This document shows, one piece after another, positions 1 through 9,198 of a stretch of DNA of 64,000 bases (within the stretch, counting starts at the first letter, position 1; every line of letters starts with the position of its first letter). Location of the stretch: the NCBI RefSeq assembly GCF_007741475.1, contig NZ_CP036261.1, positions 1,426,001 to 1,490,000 of the forward strand, given 5' to 3'. Source of the DNA: Rosistilla ulvae (GTDB taxonomy: Bacteria; Planctomycetota; Planctomycetia; Pirellulales; Pirellulaceae). Under the pieces are notes generated by a model that worked only from the letters and a program-made list of their open reading frames with translations, did no database searches and was not told where the DNA came from. The position numbers and the translations under genes are program-made.

Positions 1-1635
1 ATATCGATACCTACACGATCGCAGTCGACGCGGGCGATGATCTGTTGGTCGCCTTCCGCGAATTCAGCAGCGGTTTTTCCTACCTGCAAACGATGCTGTT
101 CGATCCTTCGGGAGCGGAGGTCGATCAAGTGACGACTTCCACCGGCGGCAACTTGCGCGTGACCGACGCTGCGATCGGCGGCATCTATACCCTGCTGGTT
201 CGCGATGCCGCCGGCACGAATTCCGGCGATTACCGTCTGACCGCCACGGTGATCGATTCGCAAACCGATCACGACAACGGCCCGCTGACCAGCGGTCAGA
301 CGGTTAATGGTCGGTTGGACCAAGGAGATATCGATACCTACACGATCGCAGTCGACGCGGGCGATGATCTGTTGGTCGCCTTCCGCGAATTCAGCAGCGG
401 TTTTTCCTACCTGCAAACGATGCTGTTCGATCCTTCGGGAGCGGAGGTCGATCAAGTGACGACTTCCACCGGCGGCAACTTGCGCGTGACCGACGCTGCG
501 ATCGGCGGCATCTATACCCTGCTGGTTCGCGATGCCGCCGGCACGAATTCCGGCGATTACCGTCTGACCGCCACGGTGATCGATTCGCAAACCGATCACG
601 ACAACGGCCCGCTGACCAGCGGTCAGACGGTTAATGGTCGGTTGGACCAAGGAGATATCGATACCTACACGATCGCAGTCGACGCGGGCGATGATCTGTT
701 GGTCGCCTTCCGCGAGGTCAGCAACGGGTTTTCCTACCTGCAAACGATGCTGTTTGATCCTTCGGGAGCGGAGGTCGAGCAAGTCACGACCGCCATCGGA
801 GGCAACTTGCGCGTGACCGACGCAGCGACCAGCGGCATCTACACCCTGGTGGTTCGCGATGCCGACTGCACGAATGTCGGCGATTACCGTTTGACCGCCA
901 CGGTGATCGATTCGCAAACCGATCACGACAGCGTCCCGCTGACCAGCGGTCAGACGGTTAATGGTCGGTTGGACCAAGGAGATATCGATACCTACACGAT
1001 CTCCGTCGACGCGGGCGATGATCTACTGGTCGCCTTCCGCGAAGTCGGCAACGGGTTTTCCTACCTGCAAACGATGCTGTTTGATCCTTCGGGAGCGGAG
1101 GTCGAGCAAGTCACGACCGCCATCGGAGGCAACCTGCGCGTGACCGATGCAGCGACCAGCGGCATCTACACGCTGGTGGTTCGCGACGCCGACGGCAGGA
1201 ATGTCGGCGATTACCGTTTGACCGCCACGGTGATCGATTCGCAAGCCGATCATGACAACGTCCCGTTGACCAGCGGCCAGACGGTTAATGGTCGATTGGA
1301 CTTGGGAGACATCGATACCTACACGATCTCCGTCGACGCGGGGAATGATCTGTTGGTCGCCTTCCGCGAAGTCGACAACGGGTTTTCCTACCTGCAAACG
1401 ATGCTGTTTGATCCCGCGGGAGCTGAGGTCGATCAAGTGACGACTTCCACCGGCGGCAACTTGCGCGTGACCGATGCTGCGACCAGCGGCATCTACACCC
1501 TGGTGGTTCGCGATGACAACGGCAGCAATACCGGCGATTACAGGCTAACAGCCACAGTGATCGACGCCGCGGCCGACGCAGATTCCGAAACGATCGTCAA
1601 CGGCGAAGAAGTGACCGCAACGCTGGGGCGGGGAG
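1..1635 (+). repeat. Five in-frame 327-bp tandem repeats encoding PPC-like modules
   Basis: The sequence starting at base 1 (atatcgatacctacacgatc) recurs at 328, 655, 982 and, slightly diverged, at 1309, giving an exact 327-bp (109-codon) period. Units 1 and 2 look identical base for base. Units 3 to 5 differ at scattered positions (for example FSSG versus VSNG). A sixth, much more diverged copy occupies about 1636-1890. The array may continue left of the window. The identity of units 1 and 2 implies recent duplication or gene conversion. Confidence 0.95.
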
Positions 1636-4600
1636 ATCTCGATACGTTTCGGTTCGTAGGGCAAGCCGGCGATGCGCTGTCGATCGAGTTGGCTGAGATC
1701 ACTTCCAGCTTTTCATACCTGCAGGCGATCCTCTTTGCTCCCGATGGCAACCAGGTCGCCGAGGTGACGACGTCCTCTGCCGATAGTCTGGCGGTCGCGT
1801 CGCTGCCGCAAAGCGGAACGTATACGGTGTTGGTTCGCGATGCCGACGGAAGGTCTACAGGTGACTTCCGAATCCGGGCAACGCGCAACGGGGGCTCGAC
1901 AGCGGGTCAGCGGCAGGTGGCTGATGAAGTGGTGGTGAGCTTGTCGGAGGCGTCGCCGGTCGACGTGGCAACCGAGACGGCGGTGCAACTGCAGGAAGCG
2001 GAACCGCGCGTGGTCGAGGAAGGTACGCCGCTGCCAACGCTCGAATTTTTTGCATCGATCACCGAACCGTCCCCGCGAACAATCGTCGATTCGCCGCCGG
2101 AAATCGTTTCCGAACAGGTCGACGACAGCGACGACCTTGGGGTGCGATCGATCGACGCTGCGGGTGAAGTCGACGAGATGCAATGGTTGGTCGAAAGCGG
2201 TGGCGCGATCTTTGTCACGATCGACGCACCGGAGATCACGTTGCGAATTCGGCTGCTGGATCCCAATGGCAACGAGATCCGATCGGTCACCAATTTTGAC
2301 GACGATGCGGAGGGACGCATCGCAATCGATGCCACGCAATTGAATCTCGCCGGTCTGTATACGCTGCAAATCGCCGCCGACGATGGCGCCGCCGTTGGCG
2401 TCTACCGCGTGATCGGAACGGCGATCGATACCACCACGTCGGTCCAAGTGGGATCGCCGCGGCGGATGACTTATGACACGACATTCAATCAATTGACCTC
2501 GGTCACCGATGAATTGGGACGCCAGACGCTCTATACCCTCGATCCGGCCACTGGCAACACGACGGCGATTCGGGAGGTCGTTGGGCAGATCGATGATGCG
2601 ATCAACGGCCAGACCGACGATCTGGTCACGACAATCACCTACGCGGCTCACGGCTTGATCGATACGATCGCCGATCCCTTGGGCCGCGTAACCGATTACG
2701 ACTACAACGCGGCCGGCCTGCCGACATCGATCACCTTTGCGGTCGGTACCGCCGACGCAGCGACGCGGCGGTTTGAATACGACGACCGCGGAAATCAAAC
2801 CGCGATCGTCGATGAAAACGGTAACCGGACCACGATGCAATACGATGCGATGAATCGGTTGACGATGGTCATCGAAGCCGATCCCGATGGCGCTGGGCCG
2901 CTGGAATCTCCGGTCACCTCGTTTGTTTACGACGCAGCGGGAAATCCTGTCGAAACGACCGATGCGGCGGGCAGCGTCACAACGGTTGTCTTCGATTCGA
3001 TGGACCGCCCGACTGTGGTTCGCGACGATCTTGGCAACGAATCGACAACGCGGTACGACCGGTTTGGGAACATCGCGTCGGTCACCGATCCCAACGGCAA
3101 CACCACTCACTTCGTCTACGACGCGCGTCATCGACGCGTCGCGACGATCGATCCCGATGGCGGAGAGACGCGGTTTGAGTACGACGGTGACAACCACTTG
3201 ATCGCCCTGACGGATCCGGTTGGCAATACCACGCGGTTCGACTACGACGGGCGTGGTCGCTTGATTTCGGAAACCGATCCCTTGGACGCCACGACCTACT
3301 TCACCTACGATCCGGTCGACAACCTGATTCGCCAATTCGATCGCAACGGACGTGGAACCGTTTTCCAGTACGACGATCTCGACCGCGTCGTCACCGAACA
3401 ATGGTTGGCCGCTGAAATCGAGGCTTTGGTAGGCGATACTACCTCCGAAGATCGGCTAAAGCCTACACTCCAGCAGACCATCACCTACGCGTATGACAAA
3501 GCGGGCAATGTGTTGTCGATCGACGACAACTTCAGCCGCTACGACTACACCTACGATGCCCGCGACCGCGTCACTCGGGTCGATGCGTTCTTGACCGCCA
3601 ACGTAGGCGTTCAGGCGTTGGCCGCCATCGACACCGGGGATTCCAATCGGCTGCAGCCTTCCCTCCAGCATTCCCTCATCTACACCTACGACGATGTGGG
3701 GAATGTGCTGAGCGTCACCGACGGCTTGGGGGCCAAAACGACGACTGCCTACGATCCGCTGAACCGCCCGATCGCGATGGATCAATCGGACGGTGGGGCA
3801 ACGGAAAAAGCGGTCGACATGGCGTTCAACCAAATCGGCCAGTACGAGTCGATCAAGCGCTATGCGGACGTCGCTCGCACCCTGTCGGTCGCCAACACGC
3901 GTTACACCTACGACGAAATCAATCGGTTGACCGATCTAGACCACACCGACGCGACCGATGGCGTCCTGGCCTTCTACGACTTCGCTTACGATTCGTCCAG
4001 TCGCATCACTCGCATCGGGGACATTTCCGGCGCGACCAACTACAGTTACGACGATCGCGACCAATTGACGGGAGCCACGCGTGGTGCTTCCGACATCCGC
4101 GGCAACGAAAACTACGAATACGACGCCAACGGCAACCGACTCGATTCCCACCTCCACGGCGCGAACTACCAAACCGGCGGCGCGAACCGATTGCTTTCCG
4201 ATGGGACGTACACCTACCAGTACGACGCCGAAGGCAACATGATTCGTCGGACGGAGGATGCGACGGGAGACTATCGAACGTTTGGGTTTGATCATCGAAA
4301 TCGCTTGTTCCGAGTCACCGATTTCTCATCGGGCGATGTGATCGCTCAAGAGGTCACGTACACCTACGACGCGTTGGATCGGCGGATTGCACGCACCGTC
4401 GATGAAAACGGCGACGCCGCCGGCGGCGAATCGACCGAGATGTTCGTCTACGACCGCGAAGATGTTTTGTTGGATTTTGTGGATGCCGATGGTTCGCTCG
4501 CGACGGAAGCACCGGAGCTTGCCGTTCGGTATTTCCATGGCCCTGGGATCGACCAGGTGTTGTCGCAAGAGATTGTTATTTCAGCCGAGAACCAGTGGTA

Positions 4601-5291
4601 CTTGACCGATCACCTGGGCACCACACGCGAATTGATCGGTGATGATGGCAGCCTGCTGAATCGATTGAGCTACGATTCGTTCGGGAACTTGGTGTTGGAA
4701 ACGGATGCGGCATTTGGAACGCGATATCAATTCACCGGACGTGAGTTCGATGACGCGGTTGGGCTGCACTACTACCGGGCGAGGTTCTATGATGCGAAGA
4801 TCGGAAGGTTTGTGAGCGAAGACCCGATTGGGTTTGGAGGAGGTGATACAAACTTGCAGCGATACGTGGGGAACGTTGTGATTCAATTGATTGACCCATC
4901 TGGACTTCGGGAAGAAAAGTCGTTACTCGCTAAGTGTGTCGATTTTGTTACGAATCTTGGACGTTCCAGCATTGGTGCCGCTGCAGAGCAAAGTATTGCA
5001 AATGCTCCTGAAACAGCAGCGGGGGTCGGAGCAATTACATCAGGCGGTCAATGCTCCGATGACATTATCAATGGAAGAGAAAACAGTAAAGCTTGCCGAA
5101 GCTTTAACTACTCCATTGACCTTTCGAATCGCAGTGTTCCCAACTCTAAGGAGATCGATTTGGGGCCAGCATCAGGCGTAGTCGGAAAACAATCTGGCAC
5201 GACCACACGTAGTCGAACCGAACAGGGAACAGTATATACTGATTCGCAAACTGGTCGGGTGAGTGGGTTTATAACTGTTCATCCACAGTAG
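1..5291 (+). CDS. Secreted RHS/YD-repeat protein with N-terminal tandem PPC-like domains (5' truncated by window)
   Basis: The reading frame is open from the first complete codon at base 3, so the gene starts upstream. An internal TTG at base 45 lies inside a repeat and is not a credible start. The first ~620 residues are at least six copies of a ~109-residue beta-rich module (pattern GDIDTYTI...LFDPSGAEV...YTL.VRDA...GDYRLTAT) resembling bacterial pre-peptidase C-terminal (PPC) domains. A more divergent copy follows near residues 700-800. From about base 2460 come many YD/RHS repeats (YDxxGN, YDxxxR), ending in an RHS-associated core (RARFYDAKIGRFVSEDPIGF) near base 4790. The last ~130 residues after DPSGL are a variable tip with lower GC that I do not recognise. 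RHS proteins form a surface or secreted beta-cocoon that can enclose a C-terminal effector. Whether this tip is a toxin is unknown; no candidate immunity gene follows. Confidence 0.9.
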   Translation, partial: IDTYTIAVDAGDDLLVAFREFSSGFSYLQTMLFDPSGAEVDQVTTSTGGNLRVTDAAIGGIYTLLVRDAAGTNSGDYRLTATVIDSQTDHDNGPLTSGQTVNGRLDQGDIDTYTIAVDAGDDLLVAFREFSSGFSYLQTMLFDPSGAEVDQVTTSTGGNLRVTDAAIGGIYTLLVRDAAGTNSGDYRLTATVIDSQTDHDNGPLTSGQTVNGRLDQGDIDTYTIAVDAGDDLLVAFREVSNGFSYLQTMLFDPSGAEVEQVTTAIGGNLRVTDAATSGIYTLVVRDADCTNVGDYRLTATVIDSQTDHDSVPLTSGQTVNGRLDQGDIDTYTISVDAGDDLLVAFREVGNGFSYLQTMLFDPSGAEVEQVTTAIGGNLRVTDAATSGIYTLVVRDADGRNVGDYRLTATVIDSQADHDNVPLTSGQTVNGRLDLGDIDTYTISVDAGNDLLVAFREVDNGFSYLQTMLFDPAGAEVDQVTTSTGGNLRVTDAATSGIYTLVVRDDNGSNTGDYRLTATVIDAAADADSETIVNGEEVTATLGRGDLDTFRFVGQAGDALSIELAEITSSFSYLQAILFAPDGNQVAEVTTSSADSLAVASLPQSGTYTVLVRDADGRSTGDFRIRATRNGGSTAGQRQVADEVVVSLSEASPVDVATETAVQLQEAEPRVVEEGTPLPTLEFFASITEPSPRTIVDSPPEIVSEQVDDSDDLGVRSIDAAGEVDEMQWLVESGGAIFVTIDAPEITLRIRLLDPNGNEIRSVTNFDDDAEGRIAIDATQLNLAGLYTLQIAADDGAAVGVYRVIGTAIDTTTSVQVGSPRRMTYDTTFNQLTSVTDELGRQTLYTLDPATGNTTAIREVVGQIDDAINGQTDDLVTTITYAAHGLIDTIADPLGRVTDYDYNAAGLPTSITFAVGTADAATRRFEYDDRGNQTAIVDENGNRTTMQYDAMNRLTMVIEADPDGAGPLESPVTSFVYDAAGNPVETTDAAGSVTTVVFDSMDRPTVVRDDLGNESTTRYDRFGNIASVTDPNGNTTHFVYDARHRRVATIDPDGGETRFEYDGDNHLIALTDPVGNTTRFDYDGRGRLISETDPLDATTYFTYDPVDNLIRQFDRNGRGTVFQYDDLDRVVTEQWLAAEIEALVGDTTSEDRLKPTLQQTITYAYDKAGNVLSIDDNFSRYDYTYDARDRVTRVDAFLTANVGVQALAAIDTGDSNRLQPSLQHSLIYTYDDVGNVLSVTDGLGAKTTTAYDPLNRPIAMDQSDGGATEKAVDMAFNQIGQYESIKRYADVARTLSVANTRYTYDEINRLTDLDHTDATDGVLAFYDFAYDSSSRITRIGDISGATNYSYDDRDQLTGATRGASDIRGNENYEYDANGNRLDSHLHGANYQTGGANRLLSDGTYTYQYDAEGNMIRRTEDATGDYRTFGFDHRNRLFRVTDFSSGDVIAQEVTYTYDALDRRIARTVDENGDAAGGESTEMFVYDREDVLLDFVDADGSLATEAPELAVRYFHGPGIDQVLSQEIVISAENQWYLTDHLGTTRELIGDDGSLLNRLSYDSFGNLVLETDAAFGTRYQFTGREFDDAVGLHYYRARFYDAKIGRFVSEDPIGFGGGDTNLQRYVGNVVIQLIDPSGLREEKSLLAKCVDFVTNLGRSSIGAAAEQSIANAPETAAGVGAITSGGQCSDDIINGRENSKACRSFNYSIDLSNRSVPNSKEIDLGPASGVVGKQSGTTTRSRTEQGTVYTDSQTGRVSGFITVHPQ

Positions 5292-5317
5292 TTTGTAGTT
5301 TATCAGAGAAACCCTAC

Positions 5318-7174
5318 ATGAGAATTAAACGGAACTTTTGTCGAAGTACGCTTCCGATCCACCAGGCTCGAACGCCTCAGATCCAGCGGTTGGAGCCGCG
5401 GTGGTGCATGGATTCGGCTTGGCGGAACCCGGTGCTGCCGTTGGATGTTAACGACAGCGGTACGGTGACCAATACCGATGTCGTCGTCCTTCTGAATCGC
5501 ATCAACAGCGGCATTGAAAACCAGTTGCCGCTGGGCCGTCCGACCGATGCTTTTTATCTCGACACCAACGGAGATATGCAGATCACGCCGATCGATGCAC
5601 TGCGGATCCTGAATGCCCAGCACCGATATGCGAGCGAACCGGCATTGGCCGTCGGAACCGATCCCGACTCGGATCCCGACGGAAACGGTGTGATTTTAAG
5701 CGACCACGTGACACTGGTGGGGCAGTCGGTTGCCGGAGCAAAGGTGCAGTTGACCGATGGAACCGGCGTCGTGCTTGAGTCTCTGGCGGTCGACGCGCAA
5801 ACCGGAGCGTTCGAATTCACGACAACCCTATCGTCGGGCATCCATGAATTGACCGTCACGGTCATCGATCCACTGGGGCAATCGACGACCACGACCCGAC
5901 AGATTCGTCGCGGCAATCTGGCAACCAATTGGAACGCTACCGCATTGAACGTCGTACGAGAATGGACGACAACAAGCGATGATCCCTACGAAGGACGGAT
6001 CGTCACGTCCGAACCGCCGCGCGTCGCTCGCAATCTGGCGATGATCCAGACGGCGATGTTCGATGCGATCGCGGCAATCGAGGGAGGCTACGAAACCTAT
6101 CTGCCGATCGCCGTCGCCCCGGCTGCCGGAGCATCCGCCGAAGCTGCAGCGATCGAGGCGGCGTACACGGTTTCGACGGCACTTTATCCCGACGCCGATT
6201 CGATGGCGATCTGGAATGCAGCGCGGAACGAATCGCTGAGCATGATCGCCGACGGCCCCGACAGAACAGCGGGGCTTGCCTTTGGCGAATCGGTCGGACT
6301 GCAGATGCTTGCCCTCCGTGACGACGATGGATCACTGGCAACGCGAACGTACACTCACGGCGACGCTCCAGGAGATTGGCAACGGACCTTCCCCGGCTAC
6401 CTGCCTCCGTTGTTGCCTCAGTGGGTCGACGTCGATCCGTTTGTCGTCGACGATGTCACTGATTTTCGCCCGGCAGCTCCGCCCGCGTTGACCACTGCTG
6501 AATATGCCGCATCGGTCGACGAAGTCATGCGACTGGGCGGCGTCGACAGCGTCGAGCGCACCGCCGACCAGACCGACATCGCGATCTTTTGGGCCGATGG
6601 AGGCGGAACCTTTACGCCACCGGGACACTGGAATCAGATCGCCTCCGACGTCCTGGTCGGGCAACAGCAACCGTTGCTTGAAACCGCCCGCACGCTGGCC
6701 TTGCTGAACCTCGCGATGGCCGATGCGGGGATCGCCGCCTGGGACACCAAGTACCATTACGATCTGTGGCGGCCAATCGATGCGATCCAGAGAGCCGATG
6801 AAGATGGAAACGCCGCAACGGCCCAAGACGCCGCATGGCGACCGCTGTTGACCAGTCCACCGTTCCCGACCTACACCTCCGGCCACAGCACCTTTTCGGG
6901 CGCCGCCGATGCCGTCTTAACGGAGCTGCTGGGGGACAACGTCAGCTTCACAAGCCAAACCGACGCCTTCGCATCGCCAGGACAACGTCCGCTGGATCCC
7001 AGCCTGGTCGTCACGCGGACATTCGCCAGCTTCACCGAAGCGGCTGAAGAAGCGGGCCTCAGCCGGATCTTCGGCGGCATCCACTTCGACTTCGACAACA
7101 CCGCCGGCCTCGACACCGGCCGCGCGATCGGCACGCAAGCCGCTGCGACGATGCTGCGTCCACTGGACGGCTGA
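5318..7174 (+). CDS. Secreted vanadium-dependent haloperoxidase / PAP2-like protein with dockerin-type repeats
   Basis: 618 residues, starting 26 bp after the RHS gene. The N-terminus carries a QRLEPRW motif like the LEPR-type segments of exported planctomycete proteins. Two EF-hand-like dockerin loops follow (LDVNDSGTVTNTDVVVLLN and LDTNGDMQITPIDALRILN), then a beta-rich linker. The C-terminal two thirds is an alpha-helical VCPO/PAP2 domain with the vanadate/phosphate-binding pattern: K478 in KYHYDLWRP with the following Arg, SGH with H523, and RIFGGIH with R583 and H589. The family oxidises halides with hydrogen peroxide or acts as an acid phosphatase; which applies cannot be told from sequence. 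The dockerin suggests docking to an extracellular scaffold or calcium-dependent folding. A fossil copy of its C-terminus lies at 15005-15070. Confidence 0.88.
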   Translation: MRIKRNFCRSTLPIHQARTPQIQRLEPRWCMDSAWRNPVLPLDVNDSGTVTNTDVVVLLNRINSGIENQLPLGRPTDAFYLDTNGDMQITPIDALRILNAQHRYASEPALAVGTDPDSDPDGNGVILSDHVTLVGQSVAGAKVQLTDGTGVVLESLAVDAQTGAFEFTTTLSSGIHELTVTVIDPLGQSTTTTRQIRRGNLATNWNATALNVVREWTTTSDDPYEGRIVTSEPPRVARNLAMIQTAMFDAIAAIEGGYETYLPIAVAPAAGASAEAAAIEAAYTVSTALYPDADSMAIWNAARNESLSMIADGPDRTAGLAFGESVGLQMLALRDDDGSLATRTYTHGDAPGDWQRTFPGYLPPLLPQWVDVDPFVVDDVTDFRPAAPPALTTAEYAASVDEVMRLGGVDSVERTADQTDIAIFWADGGGTFTPPGHWNQIASDVLVGQQQPLLETARTLALLNLAMADAGIAAWDTKYHYDLWRPIDAIQRADEDGNAATAQDAAWRPLLTSPPFPTYTSGHSTFSGAADAVLTELLGDNVSFTSQTDAFASPGQRPLDPSLVVTRTFASFTEAAEEAGLSRIFGGIHFDFDNTAGLDTGRAIGTQAAATMLRPLDG

Positions 7175-7206
7175 GCACGCGGTCGCTTAAAGGCTCGACT
7201 GCCGCG

Positions 7207-7318
7207 CTAATGCTCGATGACCAGCACCAGTGAGGTGAGGACCAGCCACAGTATGAATGACGATCCGACCATGATCGTCAGCACATTGGCGGTGAATAAC
7301 AGCAGCGGGGCGGTCACT
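7207..7318 (-). pseudogene. Fossil 3' end of a DUF389-family membrane protein gene
   Basis: The reverse strand reads VTAPLLLFTANVLTIMVG, then SSFILWL, then VLTSLVLVIEH and a stop. This matches the C-terminus of the intact DUF389 gene at 37394-38839 (VTGPLLLFTANVLTIMVG ... LTSLVLVVVVEH), with many identical bases. It lacks a 25-residue in-frame block (SGIRGDHR to LMLLLI) and two Val codons. No upstream DUF389 sequence remains, so this is a remnant with the 5' end lost. The overlapping plus-strand ORF is a shadow. Confidence 0.82.
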
Positions 7319-7375
7319 AGAAGGTCTGCATTTCCTTGTCGCGACGCGCTTCTCGCCCCTTTGGCCTCGTCGAAA

Positions 7376-7768
7376 TCAGAGAGCAAAGTCGAGTTTGTTT
7401 TCGCCAGCCTTGACGTCTGCAGTCAGTTCAGTCTGCGTGTTGTATTTGCTTGGCAGCATCTCTTTCTTGGGGCGGTTGGGTTCACCGATATCCAATGTCG
7501 AAATCTGGACCTTGTGGTGGCCAACTTTCGCTCCCATGCTGTCGCCGATGTAGTTGAGTTCATACTGCCCTTGAGCGTCGGTCACTCCCGATGACGGCCG
7601 TCCATTGTCCGGAACAAACGTCACTAACAAGCTTTCGACTGGCGCGCCATCTACGGAAACTACGCCGGTGACGAGCCCAAGATCGGGCTGATCGCTCGGG
7701 CCGCCGCACCCGGCGAGAAGCAAGGCAAGTACCGCACATAGTGCGGTCGAAGCAGTTAAAACTCTCAT
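7376..7768 (-). CDS. Small lipoprotein with a transthyretin/carboxypeptidase-regulatory-like beta-sandwich
   Basis: 130 residues. A signal sequence ends in a lipobox (LLLAGC), so the mature protein is probably lipid-anchored. After the Cys comes a beta-sandwich pattern typical of small planctomycete lipoproteins (GVVSVDGAPVESLLVTFVP ... GVTDAQGQYEL). I chose ATG at 7768; an in-frame TTG at 7774 is the alternative. Genes of this type are often found beside DUF1559 genes, and here the DUF1559 gene is three genes upstream on the same strand. It lies 59 bp after the carboxypeptidase gene, so it may be the last gene of that operon. Function unknown. Confidence 0.75.
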   Translation of the reverse strand: MRVLTASTALCAVLALLLAGCGGPSDQPDLGLVTGVVSVDGAPVESLLVTFVPDNGRPSSGVTDAQGQYELNYIGDSMGAKVGHHKVQISTLDIGEPNRPKKEMLPSKYNTQTELTADVKAGENKLDFAL

Positions 7769-7827
7769 GATCAAATCTCAGTGTGTAGATAGAATTCGAT
7801 TGGCAATGACGAAGCGACGGTCACCCG

Positions 7828-9081
7828 TTACGGCGTAGCTTTGCCGTAAAATTCATGTAGGGCTTTGGTGAGAACTTCGCCGGTTTTCAGCGTCTCGTCG
7901 AGACTCATAATGTGGCCGCCACCTTCGCAGCAAAAGGCGGAGACTCCAAATTGGATAAACGTTCCGCTGCACCAAGTTGTTGGAGTCAGCTTCATCGACA
8001 TGGCGCTGTACATTTTTTTGAATTGCCCGTCACGATCCGTCGCGGCCAAAATATCGCGAAGTTCCGTCCAGGGGCCCACCTTGGTTCCCATGTCACGACC
8101 GGGACGGACCATCGGTTCGACCAGCGGACCATCCCATGTGTGCATCGACCAAGTTGTAGTGATTGGAGTTTCCGAAGCCATCAAGCTTTCGAGGTCGCGT
8201 TGAACGACAAACGACTCGAAGGCCTGTTCCTCGACCCCCGACCCCTTCGACGAATAGGAGCGGTTCATGTCGCGGCCCTGCGTGTTAACGCGACCTAATC
8301 CTGAAGCGGGACCGTCGACGTTCATCTGCACCACGAAATGCCATACATGCTTCTGCCGGCATTCGGCACCTGCGTCGCTAAGTAAATAACGGATCATCCC
8401 GACCATCCGCCACTGGGCGTTATATTCATAGCAGTGTTGGTTGACGAAGTGATGCGCCCAGCGTTTCTCTGGTGGCATGGGACTTTTAGGGTCGGTGATC
8501 GTCAATCGATAGATCGTTCTTCCCTGCACCGACTTGCCAATTTCATGCAACTGGGCATCGGAATGTTGCTGGAAATCTTTCAGCAACGCGACACAGTGCT
8601 CGTAGGACAGCGGAACTTCACCACCGACATAGATTTTGTCTTGGGTGAATTCGGGAAAAACTAAGCTTACAAATGTCTTGCCATCGCGCTCCGTAACCTT
8701 GCGTGGGACGGGATTCCAATTTTCCCGATCCGCCGACCAACTGATGAATCCTCGCACGCCCTTTTCATTCAGTCCCGACTCGTTAGCGGGAACTTCTAAA
8801 TCGATCTGCAGCGTGTTTCCTTTTGCGTTGCTCTCGATGATGAATTGCACCATGTTTGTCCAACGCGGTTGTTCGGGAACGGTTTTCAGACGGATCAAGA
8901 AGTGATTACTGCCGAGTTGCTTAAGCGAAGCACCTTCAGAGCCGTATTCACCTTCAAAACTGAAATCACTGACTTTCAGCTCTGCAGCAACTGCCTGAGT
9001 GGACAGACTGCAGAGCAGTACTGCGACTGCGGCCAATGATAAATGCGGAGTTTTCTTTTCGAACATGTCTATAACTTTCAT
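7828..9081 (-). CDS. Exported M14-type zinc carboxypeptidase, cytosolic-carboxypeptidase-like
   Basis: About 417 residues with an N-terminal signal peptide (SLAAVAVLLCSLSTQAVA). A beta-sandwich N-domain covers roughly residues 35-155. The M14 domain follows, with an HxxE zinc-binding pair (QHCYEYNAQW, H216/E219 by this start), an arginine/asparagine region (GRDMNRSY), the probable third ligand in WSMHTWDGP and a candidate catalytic Glu in CCEGGGH. M14 enzymes remove C-terminal residues or hydrolyse amide links in peptides or peptidoglycan-derived molecules. Three starts are possible: TTG 9102, ATG 9081 and ATG 9066; none has an ideally spaced Shine-Dalgarno sequence. Located 117 bp after the racemase gene in the same direction. 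Substrate unknown. Confidence 0.72.
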   Translation of the reverse strand: MKVIDMFEKKTPHLSLAAVAVLLCSLSTQAVAAELKVSDFSFEGEYGSEGASLKQLGSNHFLIRLKTVPEQPRWTNMVQFIIESNAKGNTLQIDLEVPANESGLNEKGVRGFISWSADRENWNPVPRKVTERDGKTFVSLVFPEFTQDKIYVGGEVPLSYEHCVALLKDFQQHSDAQLHEIGKSVQGRTIYRLTITDPKSPMPPEKRWAHHFVNQHCYEYNAQWRMVGMIRYLLSDAGAECRQKHVWHFVVQMNVDGPASGLGRVNTQGRDMNRSYSSKGSGVEEQAFESFVVQRDLESLMASETPITTTWSMHTWDGPLVEPMVRPGRDMGTKVGPWTELRDILAATDRDGQFKKMYSAMSMKLTPTTWCSGTFIQFGVSAFCCEGGGHIMSLDETLKTGEVLTKALHEFYGKATP

Positions 9082-9198
9082 TTCCTGTTTCGCCGGTTGC
9101 AACGGTGACGCAGCAGCCTGACCGGGCCGTGAGTGATCGAGCGGACAGTCAACCGATATACGACGGTATGAAGTCGCCGATGCGAGTGGGGGGGGGAT

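Noticed and set aside
1713-3401. 562-codon minus-strand frame inside the RHS gene
   Set aside because: It is antisense to strong RHS repeats; its Arg/Val/Asp-rich translation reflects codon bias, not a protein family.
7217-7594. 125-codon plus-strand frame
   Set aside because: It crosses the DUF389 fossil and the antisense of the lipoprotein gene; no features of its own.
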